DNA of 64,000 nt from Ureibacillus yapensis (GTDB lineage: Bacteria > Bacillota > Bacilli > Bacillales_A > Planococcaceae), in contig NZ_QWEI01000010.1 in the NCBI RefSeq assembly GCF_003515775.1, forward strand, positions 91,841 to 155,840, in the 5' to 3' direction. The position numbers were made by a program, and so were the translations under genes. The notes below the pieces were generated by a model. That model was not told the DNA's origin. It searched no databases and saw only the letters and a list, made by a program, of their open reading frames with translations. This document shows positions 1 to 8,324 of the stretch, piece after piece; within the stretch, counting starts at the first letter, position 1; every line of letters starts with the position of its first letter.

Positions 1-2
1 AA

Positions 3-1139
3 GGTGAATATTCTGTAAATGTTGGTGGTGGAATAAATGCATACTCCGCAAAATATCCATTAGGCGTTGTTGCTGCAATTGCACCCTTTAATTTTCCAAT
101 CATGGTACCTCTTGCGCAAACAAGTATGGCAGTTGCAGTTGGAAATGCCGTGATATTAAAAGCTTCCGAGCGTGTACCTATGACAGCATTATATATAAGT
201 GAACTTTGGAAACAAGCTGGATTGCCGGATGGAATTTGGTCAGTTGTAAATGGCGATAAAGATGCCGTTAATGAACTGCTTCAAAATCCAGCGGTTGAAG
301 CAATATCATTTGTTGGTTCAACACCTGTAGCTCGATATATTTACGAAACTAGTGCAAAACATGGTAAACGCGTTGTAGCCTTAGGTGGGGGTAAAAATAA
401 CATGGTAGTAATGCCCGACGCTGATTTAGAACAAGTAGTAAACGCTTTTATAAGTGCTGGTTATGGTGCGGCATCACAACGTTGTATGGCAATTTCCACC
501 CTTATGACAGTAGGTTCGGAAACTGCCGAAAGACTAATTCCAATCTTAAAAGAAAAAATCAGTGCATTGAAGGTTGGTCATTTTCAAGATGGAGCAGACT
601 TCGGACCTGTTATTTCTTTACAAGCTAAACAAAGCATTCTAAATTCAATAGAAAAAGGTGAAGCAGAAGGCGCAAAGTTGGTTATTGATGGGCGAAACGA
701 GGAAATAACAAATAACAGTAAAGGATTTTTCCTTGCACCAACTTTATTTGATCATGTAAAACCCGGTATGGAAATCTATGAACAAGAGATTTTTGGGCCT
801 GTACGAAATGTGGTACGTGTAGAGACATTAGAAGAAGCAATTCATTTAATCAATCAACATGAACTTGGTAATGGCGTAACAATATTTACGAATGACGGTT
901 TAGCTGCACGGAAATTCACAACAGAAATCGATGTCGGGATGGTCGGTGTAAATGTCCCGATTCCAATTCCAGTAGGCTATCATAACTTTGCAGGTTTTAA
1001 AGATTCAAGATTTGGAGACGGTCAAATGTTTGGACCAGATCAAGTACGTTTCTATACAAAATCAAAAATGATTTCAGAGCGTTGGATTGCACCTAGTGAA
1101 AACAATAATCTATCATTCGCTTTTCCGAGTAACAAATAG
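3..1139 (+). CDS. CoA-acylating methylmalonate-semialdehyde dehydrogenase-like protein, 5' end outside window
   Basis: This is the last ~378 codons of an NAD-dependent aldehyde dehydrogenase. The frame is open from base 3 and in-frame homologous residues (PLGVVAAIAPFNFPIMVP) precede the first ATG at 102, so the true start lies outside the window. The active-site region AASQRCMAIST carries the catalytic Cys in the RCMA context typical of methylmalonate-semialdehyde dehydrogenase (MmsA/IolA), as do GMVGVNVPIPIP and the C-terminal VRFYTKSK. Family members are about 485-490 residues, so roughly 110 N-terminal residues are missing. The known reaction converts malonate or methylmalonate semialdehyde to acetyl- or propionyl-CoA in valine or inositol catabolism. 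The substrate cannot be settled here because the upstream genes are unseen. Confidence 0.85.
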   Translation, partial: GEYSVNVGGGINAYSAKYPLGVVAAIAPFNFPIMVPLAQTSMAVAVGNAVILKASERVPMTALYISELWKQAGLPDGIWSVVNGDKDAVNELLQNPAVEAISFVGSTPVARYIYETSAKHGKRVVALGGGKNNMVVMPDADLEQVVNAFISAGYGAASQRCMAISTLMTVGSETAERLIPILKEKISALKVGHFQDGADFGPVISLQAKQSILNSIEKGEAEGAKLVIDGRNEEITNNSKGFFLAPTLFDHVKPGMEIYEQEIFGPVRNVVRVETLEEAIHLINQHELGNGVTIFTNDGLAARKFTTEIDVGMVGVNVPIPIPVGYHNFAGFKDSRFGDGQMFGPDQVRFYTKSKMISERWIAPSENNNLSFAFPSNK

Positions 1140-1147
1140 CAAATAAT

Positions 1148-1184
1148 AATGGTGGTGATCAGCAAATAGCTTTTCACCACCATT
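1148..1184. terminator. Hairpin between the converging aldehyde dehydrogenase and pheT genes
   Basis: An 11-bp perfect inverted repeat (AATGGTGGTGA / TCACCACCATT) with a 15-nt loop sits between two converging genes. The U-runs on both sides are short and interrupted, so it probably acts as a modest bidirectional terminator. Confidence 0.6.
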
Positions 1185-1192
1185 GAACTTTA

Positions 1193-3598
1193 TTATCTTA
1201 CTTCCGCACCGGCTTCAGCCAATGCTTTTAATACTTTCTCGTGGGCATTAACTACTTCTTCGTCCGTTAAAGTACGTTCAGGATTGAAGTAAGTTAAAGA
1301 GAAGGCAACTGATTTTTTGTCAGCTTCCATTTTATCTCCTTCATAAACGTCGAACACTTTTACATCTTTTAATAACTTTGTTCCCGCTTTGCGAATGATT
1401 TCGCTAATCTCTCCAGCAGGTGTAGAACGGTCAAGCACCAATGCAATATCGCGAGTAATGGCCGGGAAGCGTGGAATCGGTTTATAAACGATTTCCTCAA
1501 CTTCAGCCTCAAGAATAGCTTGCAGGTTGATTTCCGCTACAAATGTTTCTTTTAAGTCGTATTTTTTTCGCTCTGCTGGATGAAGTCCGCCGATTAACCC
1601 TACTTTTTCTCCATCAAGAAGGATTGCAGCTGTCTGGCCTGGATGAAGACCTTCCACCGTAGCTTTTTCATAAGTAACACGCTCAGTTAACCCTAGTTTT
1701 TCAAATAGGCTTTCAACAATTCCTTTTGCAACAAAGAAATCAACTGTTAGCTTTTCACCTTGCCATGCATTGTCCACCCATTTTCCTGAAATTACAAGGG
1801 CAATGTGTTCTTCTTCATAAGGAAGCTCTTCTGCCGTTTGGCCAAGGAATACAGAACCGACCTCATACAAAGCCACCGAATCCGCTTTACGAGCGACATT
1901 ATAGCTTGCCGTTTCCACTAAATGCGGAATCAGACTTTGGCGTAAAATCGAACGCTCTTCACTCATCGGCATCAAAAGTTTTGTCGTTGCTTCCGCTTTG
2001 AATGCAAACTTTTGAGCAAGCTCCTCGGAAGTTAATGAATATGTCACCGCTTGGTAAAGACCTGCGCCTTCCATGACATTCCGTGCTATGCGGCGTTTGG
2101 CTTGGTAAGAAGTTAATCCGCCTACTTGTTCATAATTTACCGGCAATGTCATTGGAATCTCGTCATAACCATAAAGACGGGCGATTTCTTCGACAATATC
2201 TTCTTCGATTTTAATATCCTGCCGACGTGTCGGTACATCGATGATTAAAAATCCGTTGGCCGCTTCCACATCAAATTTTAAACGATTTAAAATTTCCAGC
2301 ATATCCTCCAAGGAGATTTTCATGCCAAGACGGGCATTGATAAAGTCTGGAGACACAACAACTCGTGCAGGTGTTTTATCGAGATCATCCACCGCTACTG
2401 TCCCTTCCAGCACTTCCCCGCCGGCAAGCTCTTGCAATAGCTGCGCAGCTCGTTCAGCTGCCAAAAGTACACGGTTTGGATCCACGCCTTTTTCGAATCG
2501 TGCAGAAGAATCCGAACGCAAACCTAATTCTTTTGATGTGCGTCGAACCGAAAATCCTTCAAAGTACGCAGCTTCAATGACAACAGTAGTTGTGTCGCTT
2601 GTTACTTCCGAATTGGCTCCACCCATAACCCCGGCAATGGCAACCGGTTCTTCGCCGTTTGTAATAACCAAGTTATGAGCTTTTAATGTACGTTCCTGAT
2701 CATCCAATGTGATGATTTTTTCGCCTTCTTTTGCCAATCGTACAACGATTTCATTTGTTTTTAAGGCATCATAGTCGAAAGCATGAAGCGGTTGGCCATA
2801 CTCCATTAGGATGTAGTTGGTAATATCGACAACATTGTTGTGCGGACGTACGCCAGCCGCCATTAAATAATGCTGCAGCCATAGAGGCGATTGCGCGATT
2901 TTTACATTTTTTACGACTTTCGCAGCATATAACGGATTTTCTTTTGCCTCCACGCGCACCTGGATATAATCTTCCGCTTTTTCGGAAGTTGTATTGTATT
3001 GTATTTCCGGTAAGTTTACTTCTTGTGATAAAATCGCTGCAACTTCATATGCAACCCCAAGCATCGACAACGCATCGGAACGGTTCGGTGTCAATCCGAG
3101 TTCCAAAACAGTATCCCGCAAGCCAATTAACTCAAGTGCATCACTGCCTGGAACAGCATCTTCCGGCAATACATAAATTCCATCAGCATAATCTTTTGGT
3201 ACAACACGGCCTTCGATTCCAAGTTCTTGCAGGGAACAGATCATTCCGTTCGATTCCTGCCCGCGCATTTTGGCTTTCTTGATTTTCACACCACCCGGAA
3301 GACGCGCTCCAGGTAATGCCACAATTACTTTTTGCCCCGCAGCAACGTTTGGCGCACCGCAAATAATCTGGCGCACATCACCTTCGCCTACCTCAACTTG
3401 GCACACATTTAATTTATCCGCGTCAGGGTGTTTTTCTTTTGAAACCACATACCCGACCACCACATTTGTCATACCTTGCGAACGATCGATGACAGCATCA
3501 ACTTCAATGCCTGAACGTGTAATTTTTTCAGCTAAATCCTGTGGTGCTAAATGATCTATATCAACATATTGTTTTAACCAATTCAATGAAACCAACAT
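1193..3598 (-). CDS. pheT: Phenylalanine--tRNA ligase beta subunit
   Basis: This is the beta chain of the alpha2-beta2 PheRS that charges tRNA-Phe. The 801 residues are close to the usual ~804 in Bacillus. The N-terminal OB-fold tRNA-binding domain occupies about residues 40-150 (GYVVSKEKHPDADKLNVC), followed by the B3/B4 editing region with GVMGG and RSDSSARFEKG (about 320-375), the B5 DNA-binding-like domain, the catalytically inactive synthetase-like core, and a C-terminal ferredoxin-fold anticodon-binding domain (FPAITRDIALVLD, about 710-800). The ATG start lies 3 bases after the pheS stop, so the pair is one operon under the upstream T-box. Confidence 0.97.
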   Translation of the reverse strand: MLVSLNWLKQYVDIDHLAPQDLAEKITRSGIEVDAVIDRSQGMTNVVVGYVVSKEKHPDADKLNVCQVEVGEGDVRQIICGAPNVAAGQKVIVALPGARLPGGVKIKKAKMRGQESNGMICSLQELGIEGRVVPKDYADGIYVLPEDAVPGSDALELIGLRDTVLELGLTPNRSDALSMLGVAYEVAAILSQEVNLPEIQYNTTSEKAEDYIQVRVEAKENPLYAAKVVKNVKIAQSPLWLQHYLMAAGVRPHNNVVDITNYILMEYGQPLHAFDYDALKTNEIVVRLAKEGEKIITLDDQERTLKAHNLVITNGEEPVAIAGVMGGANSEVTSDTTTVVIEAAYFEGFSVRRTSKELGLRSDSSARFEKGVDPNRVLLAAERAAQLLQELAGGEVLEGTVAVDDLDKTPARVVVSPDFINARLGMKISLEDMLEILNRLKFDVEAANGFLIIDVPTRRQDIKIEEDIVEEIARLYGYDEIPMTLPVNYEQVGGLTSYQAKRRIARNVMEGAGLYQAVTYSLTSEELAQKFAFKAEATTKLLMPMSEERSILRQSLIPHLVETASYNVARKADSVALYEVGSVFLGQTAEELPYEEEHIALVISGKWVDNAWQGEKLTVDFFVAKGIVESLFEKLGLTERVTYEKATVEGLHPGQTAAILLDGEKVGLIGGLHPAERKKYDLKETFVAEINLQAILEAEVEEIVYKPIPRFPAITRDIALVLDRSTPAGEISEIIRKAGTKLLKDVKVFDVYEGDKMEADKKSVAFSLTYFNPERTLTDEEVVNAHEKVLKALAEAGAEVR

Positions 3599-3601
3599 GT
3601 C

Positions 3602-4642
3602 TTATACCCCCTCTGTTCTATGGAATTGTGCCAGGAATCGATTGTCGTTTGTATAGAAATGTCGAATGTCGTCCACTCCGTATTTCAACATGGCAATACG
3701 TTCTGCTCCGATGCCGAATGCAAAACCGGAGAATTTTTTCGAATCGTATCCACCCATTTCCAATACGTTCGGGTGAACCATTCCGCCACCTAAAATTTCA
3801 ATCCAGCCCGTGTGTTTACATACATTACACCCAGAGCCGCCGCATTTATGGCAAGACACGTCTACTTCAACGGATGGTTCCGTGAATGGGAAGAAACTTG
3901 GGCGAAGGCGAATTTCGCGCTCTGCACCAAACATTTTTTTCGCCAAGGCGTCAAGCGTACCTTTCAAATCGCTCATGCGAATATCTTCCCCGACAACCAA
4001 ACCTTCAATTTGCATAAATTGATGTGAATGTGTGGCGTCATCATTGTCGCGGCGGAATACTTTTCCTGGGCAAATGATGCGGAAAGGTTCTCCCTTTTTC
4101 GCAAGCATCGTACGCGCTTGCACAGGCGATGTATGAGTACGAAGCAGAATTTCTTCCGTTATATAGAAAGTATCTTGCATATCACGTGCAGGATGGCCTT
4201 TTGGCAAATTCAGCGCCTCGAAGTTGTAGTAATCTTTTTCAACTTCCGGTCCTTCGGCAATCTCGTAGCCCATTGAAATAAATAAATCTTCAATTTCTTC
4301 GATTACGCGTGTTAGAGGATGACGGTTCCCTTGGCGCACTTTGCGTCCTGGCAACGTAACATCAATTGATTCTTTTTCAAGCTGCTCCTGGATTGCTTGC
4401 TCTTCCAAAACAGCGGCTTTTTCTTCCAACTGTGCTGTTACATTTTCGCGTACTGCATTCACAAGCGCCCCCATTTTCGGGCGCTCTTCAGGGGATAATT
4501 TTCCCATACCCTTTAATAAATCCGTGATTGGACCTTTTTTTCCTAAATACGCAACACGAACATCATTTAATTCTTTTAAGTTTGACGCGGCTTGTATCTT
4601 CGCTAATGCTTCTTGTTCTAATTGCTTTAATTGTTGCTCCAC
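3602..4642 (-). CDS. pheS: Phenylalanine--tRNA ligase alpha subunit
   Basis: This is the catalytic chain of PheRS, 346 residues. An N-terminal coiled-coil (about 1-90) is followed by the class II core: motif 2 [14 protein letters not shown] at about 196-209 and motif 3 [13 protein letters not shown] near the C terminus. A four-cysteine insertion ([12 protein letters not shown]) is visible. The ATG at 4642 has an AAGGAGG Shine-Dalgarno sequence. The gene is first in the pheST operon and is preceded by a complete T-box leader, so transcription should respond to uncharged tRNA-Phe. Confidence 0.97.
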   Translation of the reverse strand: MEQQLKQLEQEALAKIQAASNLKELNDVRVAYLGKKGPITDLLKGMGKLSPEERPKMGALVNAVRENVTAQLEEKAAVLEEQAIQEQLEKESIDVTLPGRKVRQGNRHPLTRVIEEIEDLFISMGYEIAEGPEVEKDYYNFEALNLPKGHPARDMQDTFYITEEILLRTHTSPVQARTMLAKKGEPFRIICPGKVFRRDNDDATHSHQFMQIEGLVVGEDIRMSDLKGTLDALAKKMFGAEREIRLRPSFFPFTEPSVEVDVSCHKCGGSGCNVCKHTGWIEILGGGMVHPNVLEMGGYDSKKFSGFAFGIGAERIAMLKYGVDDIRHFYTNDNRFLAQFHRTEGV

Positions 4643-4794
4643 GTGTATAACCTCCTTAAGTGACTTTGGTTTGTAATGATTTCGTCTGAAGATGGCTGAT
4701 TGTTAATGTTTCAAATTTGAAAAGATCGCTTTTTTCCTTGCGATTCTCGGAACTCTATTGTGAATGGCTCACGTTTCAAAAATTATCCAAAACA

Positions 4795-5070
4795 CAAAAA
4801 AGCCTCGCCCCCAAAAAAGGGACGAGGACTAAGTTCGCGGTACCACCCTAGTTATTGCTTAGATTTGCAATCACTTCATTGACATAACGACTCGATTGGC
4901 CGGCTTTCCTTTCACAATTTACTGATCCCGGAAGCTGCTTGTGGGGTGAACTTCAATAATTTCGACAATACATAAGCTTTCAATCTACGGCCTATGTTCC
5001 CTGGAAAGTCGCTCAACTATTTACTCTTCCCACTACTAACGCATTTTTTATTCGTATGATTTATTAATAC
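4795..5070 (-). ncRNA. T-box leader controlling pheST
   Basis: The minus-strand leader contains the conserved T-box sequence AGGGTGGTACCGCG (complement of 4836-4849), followed by a GC-rich terminator stem (CCTCGTCCC / GGGGGCGAGG region, 4803-4827) and a U-run at 4795-4801. In stem I the bases GAAG-TTC-ACC place a Phe UUC specifier at 4948-4950. The known mechanism is that uncharged tRNA-Phe pairs with the specifier and the T-box to favour the antiterminator. It immediately precedes pheS. Confidence 0.93.
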
Positions 5071-5076
5071 TTCATC

Positions 5077-5105
5077 ATTTTAATAGATAACGGGAAACGT
5101 TTCAA
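5077..5105 (-). promoter_or_regulatory. Sigma-A promoter of the pheS T-box transcript
   Basis: On the minus strand a TTGAAA -35 box (5100-5105) and a TAAAAT -10 box (5077-5082) are separated by 17 bases. This would start transcription near 5070, just ahead of the T-box stem I. Confidence 0.6.
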
Positions 5106-5203
5106 GTATTGCTAACAAGAAGAAATAGCTCTTTCCGCAAATTTCATTATAGTCAAATAAAATTAACTTTAAACTTTCCAATATGTACGATGTGGACCAG
5201 TGC

Positions 5204-5425
5204 TTATTCAGAAGATCCAGGACTGCCAACTTTCTCGCGTTGTTCCTGTGCTTCTTTCGGGATTCCTACGTTCTCTGTATCGACTCCACCATTCGATCTT
5301 CCATATTTGTTGGGATCGTATGCATTGTAAAATGCCAAAATGGCAATCACCACTGCTAAAGCAGCTGCACAGAGACCTATTCCCATAAAAATAGCGAATT
5401 TTTTGCCGTTCTTTTCTTTAGCCAT
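5204..5425 (-). CDS. Small single-pass membrane protein of unknown function
   Basis: A 73-residue protein has a Lys-rich start (MAKEKNGKK), one predicted transmembrane helix at about residues 10-32 (FAIFMGIGLCAAALAVVIAILAF is its hydrophobic content) and a polar, acidic tail. A GGAGG ribosome binding site lies 7 bases before the ATG, which supports it as a real gene rather than a chance frame. I do not recognise a family. It stands alone between the pheS leader and ysgA on the same strand. The tail is presumably outside the membrane by the positive-inside rule, which is an inference. Confidence 0.65.
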   Translation of the reverse strand: MAKEKNGKKFAIFMGIGLCAAALAVVIAILAFYNAYDPNKYGRSNGGVDTENVGIPKEAQEQREKVGSPGSSE

Positions 5426-5551
5426 CGTAAACCTCCGAATATTATTTTGAACTTTCCATCAATGGGAGGATGATTTCAACTATTTTCAAAGCATGCATAT
5501 GTATGGATTTTATCATGAATTGAGATTTCTTTCCATTGCCTTTCATTAAAA

Positions 5552-5578
5552 AAACGGTTCACGAGAAATGAACCGTTT
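5552..5578 (-). terminator. Intrinsic terminator after ysgA
   Basis: A 10-bp perfect stem (AAACGGTTCA / TGAACCGTTT) with a 7-nt loop is followed on the minus strand by a run of Ts, beginning 8 bases after the ysgA stop. Confidence 0.88.
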
Positions 5579-5586
5579 CAGCATAC

Positions 5587-6348
5587 TTACTTTACAAATT
5601 GGTATAGGAGTATTCCTGTTGCAACCGCTACATTCAATGACTCTGCTTGTCCGAAGATAGGAATGATAACATTCTGATCAGTTTTGCCAAGCAGTTGCGG
5701 GTGAATGCCGCTTCCTTCATTGCCAACAATCAAGGCAAAGCTGTTGCCGGTCTCAACGGCTGTATATTCGACAGCTTCCTGCAATGCCGTACCATATACC
5801 TTCACACCATTTTCCTTTAAATCCTCTATCCATTCAGCCAATTCCCCGCGAACCACGGGAATATGGAAATGAGATCCTTGTGCTGAGCGCAGCGTTTTCG
5901 GATTATAAGCATCCGCGCATCCTTTTCCCAAGACAACTGCATCCAAGCCTGCCGCATCTGCAGTACGAATCATGGTTCCAATATTTCCTGGGTCTTGTAC
6001 AGCATCCACCAATAAAAATTTCTTCCACTTTAGCTTGTCTGCATCTTCCACTTGGTATTGCTTGCAATGCGCGAAAATCCCCTGCGAGGTTTCCGTTTCC
6101 GCAAGTTCCTTCGCAATGGGTTGTGTCACTTCTACCAGCGTCACTTCATCAATATCCCAAAGCAGCGGCAGATCAACACCTTCACGAACGATTATTTGAA
6201 CAATTTGCTCTTTATTTTTCAGCGCCTCTTCCACCAAATGGAAGCCCTCTATAATATATTCGCCTGATTTATCGCGTTCTTTTCTATTCGTCACAAGTTT
6301 TTTCCAATGCTTCACCAGTGCATTTTGTGGAGATTCTATCCTTTTCAT
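5587..6348 (-). CDS. ysgA: TrmH/SpoU-family RNA 2'-O-methyltransferase, YsgA-like
   Basis: A 253-residue SPOUT methyltransferase that should use S-adenosylmethionine to methylate a ribose in rRNA or tRNA; the exact target is not known from sequence. The N-terminal substrate-binding domain (1-95) is followed by the knotted catalytic domain with motif 1 DPGNIGTMIRTADAAG at about 119-134, motif 2 LIVGNEGSGI at 206-215 and motif 3 IPIFGQAESLNVAVA at 229-243. It sits between sspI and pheS, the same neighbourhood as in B. subtilis, which supports the orthologue name. Confidence 0.85.
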   Translation of the reverse strand: MKRIESPQNALVKHWKKLVTNRKERDKSGEYIIEGFHLVEEALKNKEQIVQIIVREGVDLPLLWDIDEVTLVEVTQPIAKELAETETSQGIFAHCKQYQVEDADKLKWKKFLLVDAVQDPGNIGTMIRTADAAGLDAVVLGKGCADAYNPKTLRSAQGSHFHIPVVRGELAEWIEDLKENGVKVYGTALQEAVEYTAVETGNSFALIVGNEGSGIHPQLLGKTDQNVIIPIFGQAESLNVAVATGILLYQFVK

Positions 6349-6444
6349 AATTGTACAGTTACCGCCTTTTCCTTCAATTCTATTTCCTTATCTTACATGA
6401 AAAGTCGGGCAGTGTAAAAAAAGTTCTATTTTCGATGAAAAAAT

Positions 6445-6561
6445 TTAATCTCCAGCCTCTTTGGAGATTTTTTTTAGCCGATTCCCTAGCTTCTCAATCT
6501 CTTCTTGCGTGATATCCATTCCAAAAGATACACGGAAAAATTGGAAATTATTTATATACAT
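6445..6561 (-). pseudogene. Remnant of a PLP-dependent aminotransferase C terminus
   Basis: A 38-codon minus-strand frame ends with FFRVSFGMDITQEEIEKLG and a Lys-rich helix before TAA. The R-V-S-F-G then T-x-E-E-I-E pattern resembles the extreme C terminus of fold-type I PLP enzymes (cysteine desulfurases, MocR-type aminotransferases). Upstream codons in the same frame become low-complexity and hit a stop, and no ribosome binding site precedes the ATG at 6561. I read it as the decayed tail of a lost gene. The family assignment rests on about 30 residues and is tentative. Confidence 0.4.
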
Positions 6562-6738
6562 GCAAATAATGGTGAGAAACTGTGGACCAATACGAATTTT
6601 GAGCCGATTTATACATAGACAAAAAGTATCTAATAAAATATTTACCTGACTCCAAGTACTTAATCGCTACCGAACAAAAGGAATAAAAAAGTTTCTCAAC
6701 TAGTGTAGACCGAATCATAGGAATTACTTTATTTTCTA

Positions 6739-6768
6739 TGTATAGTTTTCATGTGCCGATGCAGACTA
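6739..6768 (+). promoter_or_regulatory. Candidate sigma-G (forespore) promoter of sspI
   Basis: TGTATA at 6739-6744 fits the sigma-G -35 consensus TGHATR, and CAGACTA at 6762-6768 matches CATWHTA at six of seven positions with a 17-base spacer. The sspI start codon follows 21 bases later. Forespore expression is established for sspI in B. subtilis; the assignment here is by motif only. Confidence 0.55.
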
Positions 6769-6789
6769 GTCATAGAGGAGGCGATTGTA

Positions 6790-6999
6790 ATGAATTTTCA
6801 AATTAGACAAGCCATTACATCCAATGTGCAAGGTGATAGTGCAGCCGAATTTCGTGATACGGTTGAAGATGCGATTGCACGTGGCGATGAACATTTGCTG
6901 CCTGGTCTAGGTGTGTTTTTAGAAAAATGGTGGAACACATCTTCACCGGAAGAACAAGAAGAATTTACGGAAAAACTTTCAAAAGCTTTTCAACATTAA
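6790..6999 (+). CDS. sspI: Small acid-soluble spore protein I
   Basis: A 69-residue protein, close to the ~71 residues of B. subtilis SspI, with the same layout: an N-terminal MNFQIRQAITSNVQGD, a central DTVEDAIARGDEHLLPGLGV and a C-terminal WWNTSSPEEQ helix. The longer in-frame start at 6751 is rejected because an AGGAGG site lies 7 bases before the ATG at 6790 and the homologous protein starts there. SspI is a minor SASP made in the forespore. Its presence shows that the organism forms spores. Confidence 0.93.
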   Translation: MNFQIRQAITSNVQGDSAAEFRDTVEDAIARGDEHLLPGLGVFLEKWWNTSSPEEQEEFTEKLSKAFQH

Positions 7000-7007
7000 T
7001 GCAAGTC

Positions 7008-7047
7008 AAGGCTGATTGGCGCTTTCAATCCTTTCAGCCTTTTATTT
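7008..7047 (+). terminator. Terminator after sspI
   Basis: The stem AAGGCTGA / TCAGCCTT (7008-7015 with 7034-7041) is followed by a T-rich tract. It also separates sspI from the convergent MarR gene. Confidence 0.75.
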
Positions 7048-7048
7048 T

Positions 7049-7465
7049 TTATAATCCCCAGTCACTTTTTAAAAGGTTCTTTAATTGAGTTAATTGTTCC
7101 TTTCCAACCCTTTCAGAAATTCCTTCCTCTACTTCCTTTTTTAAAAGTAAGTATTTATTCACACACATTTCTCCGAGCTCCGTTAATTGAATAAATTTAT
7201 CCCGATTATTATGTTTATAAAACATTTCGACAATCCCTTTTGTTTCCAGCTTTTTAATAAACTTATGGGTTGCCTGGCGGGAGATTTGGACTTCTTTTGC
7301 TAACGAGGCTATTGTTGGATGGGTGCCGCCGCTTATTTTCGCCAATATAAACCATTCGGAGTTTGAAATTGTGATATCACTCGATTCGTTCCATTTCTCT
7401 TCAAGCAACCTTCGTACTTTATTATGTCTTTCGCTTATTAAATCAAATAAGTCTAACTGTTCCAC
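7049..7465 (-). CDS. MarR-family transcriptional regulator
   Basis: A winged helix-turn-helix regulator of about 138 residues. The wHTH runs through SLAKEVQISRQATHKFIKKLETKGIV and a wing around HNNRDKFIQLTELG, flanked by dimerisation helices, which is standard MarR architecture. I chose the GTG at 7465 because an AAAAAGG site lies 9 bases upstream, whereas the ATG at 7474 directly abuts it. The gene is divergent from a CarD-like gene. Both promoters have their -35 box inside one 15-bp palindrome (7522-7536), so autorepression plus repression of the neighbour is likely. The effector ligand is unknown. Confidence 0.82.
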   Translation of the reverse strand: MEQLDLFDLISERHNKVRRLLEEKWNESSDITISNSEWFILAKISGGTHPTIASLAKEVQISRQATHKFIKKLETKGIVEMFYKHNNRDKFIQLTELGEMCVNKYLLLKKEVEEGISERVGKEQLTQLKNLLKSDWGL

Positions 7466-7497
7466 TTTTATCATCCTTTTTCCCTATTTCGTCAAAT

Positions 7498-7526
7498 ACT
7501 ATACTGAATCCTGCACTCTGTGTCAA
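7498..7526 (-). promoter_or_regulatory. Promoter of the MarR gene
   Basis: On the minus strand the -35 box TTGACA (7521-7526) and the -10 box TATAGT (7498-7503) have an ideal 17-base spacer. The -35 lies inside the left half of the shared palindrome. Confidence 0.75.
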
Positions 7527-7536
7527 CTAAGTTGAC
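7522..7536. promoter_or_regulatory. Palindromic operator 1 shared by the divergent MarR and CarD-like promoters
   Basis: GTCAACTAAGTTGAC is a perfect 7+7 palindrome around one base. Each half contributes the TTGAC of one of the two divergent -35 boxes. A MarR dimer bound here would occlude both promoters. Confidence 0.75.
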
Positions 7537-7560
7537 AATTTCCACTATTTCACTTATAAT
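7532..7560 (+). promoter_or_regulatory. Promoter of the CarD-like gene
   Basis: Consensus -35 TTGACA (7532-7537) and consensus -10 TATAAT (7555-7560) are separated by 17 bases. This is the strongest sigma-A promoter seen in the window and would start near 7567. Confidence 0.82.
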
Positions 7561-7571
7561 AAAATTAATAA

Positions 7572-7586
7572 GTCAACCGAGTTGAC
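7572..7586. promoter_or_regulatory. Palindromic operator 2, at the CarD-like transcription start
   Basis: GTCAACCGAGTTGAC matches operator 1 at 13 of 15 positions with both six-base arms conserved, and is centred exactly 50 bases downstream. Its position just after the predicted start suits a roadblock or cooperative second site. Confidence 0.7.
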
Positions 7587-7610
7587 AATAGGGTATAGGG
7601 GGCAAAAAGC

Positions 7611-8126
7611 ATGTTTAATATTGGAGATACTATTATCTATTCGGCTCATGGTTTATGCCAAATTGATGGAATTAGTGAAAAAACGATATCTGGTGTGACG
7701 AAAACTTATTATGTCTTGCATCCATTAAACAATGAAAAACTGGAGATTAGCACACCTGTTGATCATCAATCAATCTCATCCCTAATGGATAAGGCGGAGG
7801 CGGAAGAGATTCTTAATCTATTTACTCAACCAGGAATCGAATGGATTGAAAAAGGAAATCAGCGTGTACAATTTTATTCCCAAATCACAAAAAAAGGAAA
7901 TCGTAAAGAGATTGCCAAAATTATAAATACATTGCTCGTTAAACAACATGAATTTGAATTGAACGAAAAGAAATTCCCACAACAAGACCGTAAACTGCTG
8001 TCCTCGATACAGAGTATTTTATTTGCAGAGCTTGCTCTAACGTTAAATACAACGTCCGAAAAAATTTCCGAAAAAGTCGCTCAATTATTGGGGATTAATC
8101 AAGAAGCAATCGCTGTAAATGGATGA
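7611..8126 (+). CDS. CarD-family (CarD_TRCF RID domain) transcriptional regulator
   Basis: A 171-residue protein beginning with the CarD/TRCF RNA-polymerase-interaction domain: MFNIGDTIIYSAHGLCQIDGI then a beta-rich stretch ending YYVLHPLNNEKLEISTPVD at about residue 50. A helical C-terminal domain follows. CarD proteins bind the RNA polymerase beta subunit and modulate open-complex stability; the B. subtilis relative is YdeB. A strong promoter and two palindromic operators precede it, divergent from the MarR gene, so its level is probably set by that repressor. The role in this organism is not known. Confidence 0.8.
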   Translation: MFNIGDTIIYSAHGLCQIDGISEKTISGVTKTYYVLHPLNNEKLEISTPVDHQSISSLMDKAEAEEILNLFTQPGIEWIEKGNQRVQFYSQITKKGNRKEIAKIINTLLVKQHEFELNEKKFPQQDRKLLSSIQSILFAELALTLNTTSEKISEKVAQLLGINQEAIAVNG

Positions 8127-8156
8127 TCTCCCATTATAAATATATATCTCAAAAAT

Positions 8157-8190
8157 AAAAAGCAACCCAGCGTCTCCTGAGGTTGCTTTT
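8157..8190. terminator. Bidirectional terminator between the CarD-like gene and argF
   Basis: The stem AAAAGCAACC / GGTTGCTTTT (8157-8166 with 8181-8190) is flanked by T-rich sequence on both strands, with the better U-tract on the minus strand. It serves the CarD-like gene and probably argF. Confidence 0.8.
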
Positions 8191-8324
8191 CCTATGGTTT
8201 GATGCGTCTTTCCACCTTGAAATCGACATCACTCGAAATCTCTACAGCGAGTCCCCCATAGAAAGATTTCTTTTATAATGAAGTAAAAATATACCACCTG
8301 TATGATTTTTACTTGTTCACTTTG

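Noticed and set aside
5784..6254. Plus-strand frame of 156 codons inside ysgA
   Set aside because: It is antisense to the SPOUT methyltransferase domain and rich in Pro/His/Leu in a way typical of shadow frames.
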